Below, in pieces: positions 4,641 to 7,495 of a stretch of DNA of 7,495 nucleotides; the first letter of the stretch is position 1; the number at the start of each line of letters is the position of its first letter. The translations under genes were made by a program, and so were the position numbers. Under the pieces are notes generated by a model. It made no database searches. It saw only the letters and a list, made by a program, of their open reading frames with translations, and was not told where the DNA came from. This DNA is from an uncultured Eubacteriales bacterium. Its GTDB lineage: Bacteria; Bacillota; Clostridia; Lachnospirales; Bianqueaceae. The stretch is taken from contig CACZPA010000024.1 in NCBI GenBank assembly GCA_902782895.1, positions 1-7,495 on the forward strand, written 5' to 3'.

Positions 4641-5731
4641 GACAGCATCACCTGCTTTCCGCCCAGGCGGATCGATTCCTCGATCGCGTCGATAATCCGC
4701 ATGGTCACAAGCCCACGCTCGCCATTCGAGATCGTCGATTTTTCACCGCGGCGAATGCAGTCAAAGAAATGCCGGTAGATCGCGGCGTGGCCGCGTTCGG
4801 CCGGGTAGTGCGGATTCATCTCGAACTGCCCGACAAAGTCGTCCTTCTTGAACATACGAATGCAATCCGGCCCGTACAAGCCCTTCTTGTGGCCATTGTA
4901 GCAGCGGTCCACGTCGTACTCCAGACTCATTTTGTCGCCGTAGACCCGCATCTCGTAGCGGTCGCGCGCAGGCGCCGCGCGGAAGGCCTTATACGTAAAG
5001 CTGGAATTGTTGTCGAAAAGCACCATGGCGATGCAGCCGTCGTCGTCCTCCTCTCGCTCCGACTCCGGAATCGTGGTATTGCCCTCCTGATAGTAGGCCT
5101 TCGCGACGACGGAGACGGGCTTCGGATCGCCCAGCAGGAAGAGCGCCCACTCGACATTGTGCGAAGCACTGTGCTTGCTGATACCCGTATTGTCCGCTTT
5201 GGTGCGCTTTTTCGCGTTGTCGCGCTTGCCATAGGCGTTCAGGCAGCTGGACGCGCGGTCCACGCTGACCATATAGACGTCGCCGAATTCACCCGCGTCG
5301 ATCATGTCCTTGAACAGGAACATCTGGCGTTCGAACAGCCCGTTCGAGCCGGCCACGAAAACGCCTGGGCTCGCGTTGGCGACCGCAAGCAGCGATTCCA
5401 TTTCAGCCGCATTCACCGTGATCGGCTTCTCCAGATAAACATGCTTGCCGGCCTTCAGGCAGTCCACCGCGATCTGATAGTGCGAATTGGTCGGCGTATT
5501 AATTGCGATCGCGTTGACCTCGTCATCCGCGAGCATTTCGTGATAATCCGTATAGAACTTCTTAAAACCGTACTTCGCGGCGACTTTCTCGGCGAGACCG
5601 GGCACGACATCGCAGATCGCGGAAAGCTCCCAGTCGGTCTCCTTAAGCTCTTTCAGAGAGTCGAGATGCCGCCCGGGATTGACAGTAATCGCTCCAGCGC
5701 CTATAATACCAAGGTGTATAGTCTTTTCCAT
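4637..5731 (-). CDS. Gfo/Idh/MocA-family NAD(P)-dependent oxidoreductase
   Basis: Members oxidise or reduce hydroxyl groups of sugars and cyclitols with NAD(P). The 364-residue protein begins with a Rossmann fold (IHLGIIGAG at 5-13), has INTPTNSHYQIAVDCLKAGKHV in two parts around 77-98, and the family signature EKP at 101-103 whose Lys102 is catalytic. A C-terminal beta-sheet domain follows from about 130. The usual 'G..D.G.H..D' motif appears as a variant with His187, Ser190 and His191-Asn192. Start choice: ATG at 5731-5729 has AGGAGG (reverse complement of 5742-5747) 10 bases upstream. An in-frame ATG 20 codons earlier lies before the likely transcription start and lacks this site. It is the first gene of a two-gene unit with the TIM-barrel isomerase. 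Substrate is unknown; an inositol- or sugar-derived compound is likely from the pairing. Confidence 0.92.
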   Translation of the reverse strand: MEKTIHLGIIGAGAITVNPGRHLDSLKELKETDWELSAICDVVPGLAEKVAAKYGFKKFYTDYHEMLADDEVNAIAINTPTNSHYQIAVDCLKAGKHVYLEKPITVNAAEMESLLAVANASPGVFVAGSNGLFERQMFLFKDMIDAGEFGDVYMVSVDRASSCLNAYGKRDNAKKRTKADNTGISKHSASHNVEWALFLLGDPKPVSVVAKAYYQEGNTTIPESEREEDDDGCIAMVLFDNNSSFTYKAFRAAPARDRYEMRVYGDKMSLEYDVDRCYNGHKKGLYGPDCIRMFKKDDFVGQFEMNPHYPAERGHAAIYRHFFDCIRRGEKSTISNGERGLVTMRIIDAIEESIRLGGKQVMLS

Positions 5732-5762
5732 ATAGATGTGACCTCCTGTATGTGATGCATAT

Positions 5763-5791
5763 ATCATACCACAAGAGGGACGGCAGGACAA
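5763..5791 (-). promoter_or_regulatory. Promoter of the oxidoreductase/isomerase unit
   Basis: On the minus strand TTGTCC (reverse complement of 5786-5791) and TATGAT (reverse complement of 5763-5768) are 17 bases apart. This puts the start a short distance before the AGGAGG site. GTATG (5748-5752) and CATAC (5765-5769) form an imperfect dyad over the -10 box that could be an operator. Confidence 0.6.
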
Positions 5792-5808
5792 GAGAAGAAG
5801 GAGACAGC

Positions 5809-6201
5809 ATGTTTAAAGACTTAGAAGAAGTAAGAGTATTTTTCGCGCAGGACACTTTTGCATCGGCGAATGGGATCACGGTGGAGGAATGGTCGCCGGA
5901 TGGCGCGGTCTGCGCGATGACGCTGCGGGACGACCATCGGAATGCGGTCGGCGGCGTCATGGGCGGAGTAATCTACACAATTGCGGATTTTGCTTTCGCG
6001 GTAGCGGCCAATACGGACCACAATCCGACACTCGCCATCACGGCAAATATCAGTTTTCTGACAACGGTAAAAGGCACACGGCTGATCGCGCGCTCCAGGC
6101 GTATCAAGAGCGGACGCACGACGAGCGTCTATGAGGTGTCCGTATCGGACGATACGGGACGGGAGATTGCGCTTTTTACCGGGACGGGTTATAAACTGTA
6201 A
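5809..6201 (+). CDS. PaaI-like hotdog-fold acyl-CoA thioesterase
   Basis: The 130-residue protein has the single-hotdog architecture of the PaaI / 4HBT group, which hydrolyse (hydroxy)phenylacetyl-, benzoyl- or related CoA esters as cytoplasmic tetramers. The signature is RNAVGGVMGGVIYTIADFAFAVA at residues 44-66, split as Asn45, Gly48-Gly49, the Gly-Gly at 52-53 that starts the long helix, and the catalytic-type acidic Asp60. Met51 stands where many PaaI proteins have His in 'G.HGG'; relatives with other residues there exist, so activity is plausible but not certain. The later strands ANISFLTTVKG and TSVYEVSVSD fit the fold. The chosen ATG has AAGGAG (5798-5803) five bases upstream; an ATG 19 codons earlier has none. 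It is divergent from the oxidoreductase and 83 bases upstream of the next plus-strand gene, with no terminator between. Confidence 0.9.
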   Translation: MFKDLEEVRVFFAQDTFASANGITVEEWSPDGAVCAMTLRDDHRNAVGGVMGGVIYTIADFAFAVAANTDHNPTLAITANISFLTTVKGTRLIARSRRIKSGRTTSVYEVSVSDDTGREIALFTGTGYKL

Positions 6202-6256
6202 GACAGGCCGGCAGGAATGCATATGAACTGTAAGACCGGGTATTACTGCAAGATCG
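6194..6256 (+). repeat. Three direct repeats (AACTGTAAGAC-type) over the thioesterase stop
   Basis: AACTGTAAGACAGG (6194-6207), AACTGTAAGACCGG (6226-6239) and the weaker TACTGCAAGATCG (6244-6256) recur downstream of the thioesterase. The first includes its TAA stop codon. They fill most of the gap to the next gene. Confidence 0.55.
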
Positions 6257-6284
6257 TATAACGGCAACCAGACGGAGGACTTCG

Positions 6285-7495
6285 ATGTATTTCGGCAGAT
6301 TCTATCTCGACAAAGAGAAGGACATGATCGTAACACTGGACAAGCAGGGCGAGAGGATGGAGTATGTCCTGACGACGCCCAACCACCATTCCGGCAATCT
6401 GATCCGCAATCTGGCCAGGCTGTGCGGCCTGCCGCTTTCCGACGACGAAAACGGCCTGAAGATCATCCGCGGGGAGATTCCGTGCTACATCGACGCTTAT
6501 AATGAGCCGATCTACATTTTCCGGCTCGGCGGGACCAAGGTCGCCAATATCTATCCGGACGGCAGAATTGAAATGAAGGCCTCCGTGCCTTCGATCTCCA
6601 AGACGCTGATGAGCCAGACCAAGGATTATCAGCTGGATATCGCCAAGACGATCATCAAAACGTATATTCTGAACGATTGCAAGTTCCACGCGGATCTGCA
6701 CACGCACATGAACGCGAATCTGTCCTCGGATACGCTGATCGCGCTTGGCATCGTGCATCAGATCCGATACCCGCTGTACTACATCAAGAAGCTGGAGCTT
6801 AAGTGCACGGCTGCCCAGCAGCAATATCTGGAAAAAGAACGGGCCGTGGCCGCCGCACTTTATGCGGATTCCGGGCTGACGGGCAAATATCTCGACCGGA
6901 AAATCGACGACCATACGTATCTGAATTTTGCCGACCTGATCCTGAACAACGCGGAAAACGCGGCATACAACATCCCTCGGATCCGCGCGTCGCTTGCCGT
7001 GATGAAGGACGGGCAGGCGGTTTTCACCAATCTGGAAAAGGTCTATCTGTATCGCTATGTCTTTACAAAAGGCGTGCCGAGTGAAGAGATGATCGCGCTG
7101 CAGGACCTTTCTGTCATTCCGGATCCGGATATTCGGCGGATTGCTGGACAGATGCTGGCAGATCACGCAGGCACGGTCTACGCGCAGAATACGCTTTTCC
7201 AGGACAAGCTTCTGTGGATCGCGAGAAGCTACCGGCAGCAGGGCATCTCCTATGTCGAGATTTCGGACACGACGCTTGTAAAGCGGGACGGAGCAGCGCG
7301 TATGCTTGCGGAAGTGCACGCGGTCATGCCCCAGATTTACCGGGAGACCGGCGTCCTGATCCGTTTTCTGGCAGGCATTCGCCGTATTCCGCTGACGATC
7401 GTGAAGGACAACATTACGCCGAACGATTACCTGAATGAGAATCTCGATGTCCTGGAGGCGGTCGCGTGCGACCCTTATGTTGCCGGAAGCGATAT
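6285..7495 (+). CDS. Adenosine-deaminase-like protein with N-terminal extension (cut by right edge)
   Basis: From ATG 6285 (GGAGG at 6274-6278, spacer 6) the frame is open for 403 codons to the end of the window. Residues 133-146 read KFHADLHTHMNANL, the first metal-binding HxH strand (His139, His141) of the adenosine/AMP deaminase amidohydrolase family. Near the edge, DPYVAGSD (396-403) matches the 'VVGIDLAG' strand that follows in adenosine deaminase. Between them are helices (YPLYYIKKLELK, RASLAVM, TNLEKVYLYRYVF) that are expanded compared with E. coli Add, which is about 333 residues in total. The 130 residues before the HxH strand are a separate domain I do not recognise. The HAGE, second His and Asp ligands should lie beyond the window. 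Deamination of adenosine or a related purine is expected, in the cytoplasm, with no signal peptide. It may be co-transcribed with the thioesterase. Confidence 0.82.
   Translation, partial: MYFGRFYLDKEKDMIVTLDKQGERMEYVLTTPNHHSGNLIRNLARLCGLPLSDDENGLKIIRGEIPCYIDAYNEPIYIFRLGGTKVANIYPDGRIEMKASVPSISKTLMSQTKDYQLDIAKTIIKTYILNDCKFHADLHTHMNANLSSDTLIALGIVHQIRYPLYYIKKLELKCTAAQQQYLEKERAVAAALYADSGLTGKYLDRKIDDHTYLNFADLILNNAENAAYNIPRIRASLAVMKDGQAVFTNLEKVYLYRYVFTKGVPSEEMIALQDLSVIPDPDIRRIAGQMLADHAGTVYAQNTLFQDKLLWIARSYRQQGISYVEISDTTLVKRDGAARMLAEVHAVMPQIYRETGVLIRFLAGIRRIPLTIVKDNITPNDYLNENLDVLEAVACDPYVAGSD

Noticed and set aside
3852..5755. Long plus-strand open frames opposite the isomerase and oxidoreductase genes
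   Set aside because: They are antisense to clear enzyme families, are kept open by the GC-rich codon pattern, and match no family I know.
5732..5791. 20-residue N-terminal extension of the oxidoreductase
   Set aside because: The Rossmann strand begins right after the chosen ATG. The extension would lie upstream of the likely transcription start and would overlap the promoter.
6243..7319. Minus-strand open frame opposite the deaminase-like gene
   Set aside because: The plus frame has a good ribosome binding site and the HxH motif in context. The minus frame has no recognisable domain.
6285..7495. RADAR defence system (RdrB)
   Set aside because: Only an adenosine-deaminase-type fold is visible. 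The upstream gene is a thioesterase rather than the RdrA ATPase, and the catalytic second half is outside the window.

Overview
The window looks like a chromosomal stretch of a Gram-positive Clostridia-type bacterium (Bacillota, possibly Lachnospiraceae or a relative). The grounds are strong AGGAGG-type ribosome binding sites, sigma-A promoters, a TTG start, moderately GC-rich coding DNA beside AT-richer intergenic DNA, and the gene families present. The taxonomic placement is inference.

Layout. Positions 1-152 (minus) hold the N-terminus of an XRE-type helix-turn-helix regulator that runs off the left edge. A 295-base spacer (153-447) follows, built mostly of two unrelated 14-bp tandem arrays. 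Then come mnmA (tRNA 2-thiouridylase, minus, 448-1482) and a 174-base divergent spacer carrying the mnmA promoter. An orphan protein with a PD-(D/E)XK-like C-terminal domain (plus, 1657-2400) is followed by a 591-base intergenic region with a clear terminator, short tandem repeats and a good sigma-A promoter. That promoter serves an APH(3')-family aminoglycoside phosphotransferase homologue (plus, 2992-3777). Convergent to it is a two-gene, translationally coupled sugar or polyol catabolism unit: a Gfo/Idh/MocA oxidoreductase (minus, 4637-5731) and then a TIM-barrel sugar-phosphate isomerase/epimerase (minus, 3789-4640). Divergent from that unit are a PaaI-like hotdog thioesterase (plus, 5809-6201) and a long adenosine-deaminase-like protein with an N-terminal extension (plus, from 6285 and cut by the right edge).

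The most unusual signal is not a gene. The hexamer TGTCAG or its reverse complement CTGACA occurs 13 times in about 1,060 bases of the three main intergenic regions, where about 0.5 is expected by chance. It occurs only 5 times in about 6,400 coding bases. Twelve of the 13 intergenic copies form six inverted pairs, TGTCAG...CTGACA, with start-to-start spacing of 41, 41, 42, 41, 41 and 41 bp. The interiors differ but often hold a smaller nested hairpin. One pair has perfect 11-bp arms, another encloses the mnmA -10 box, and a 46-bp version lies inside mnmA. I know of no described family with this layout. It could be a small non-autonomous palindromic repeat family, or a paired binding site with half-sites about four helical turns apart.

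Functionally the genes are a mixed set (tRNA modification, possible drug resistance, sugar catabolism, acyl-CoA hydrolysis, purine or nucleoside deamination). Only the oxidoreductase/isomerase pair and, more weakly, the thioesterase/deaminase pair look like operons.
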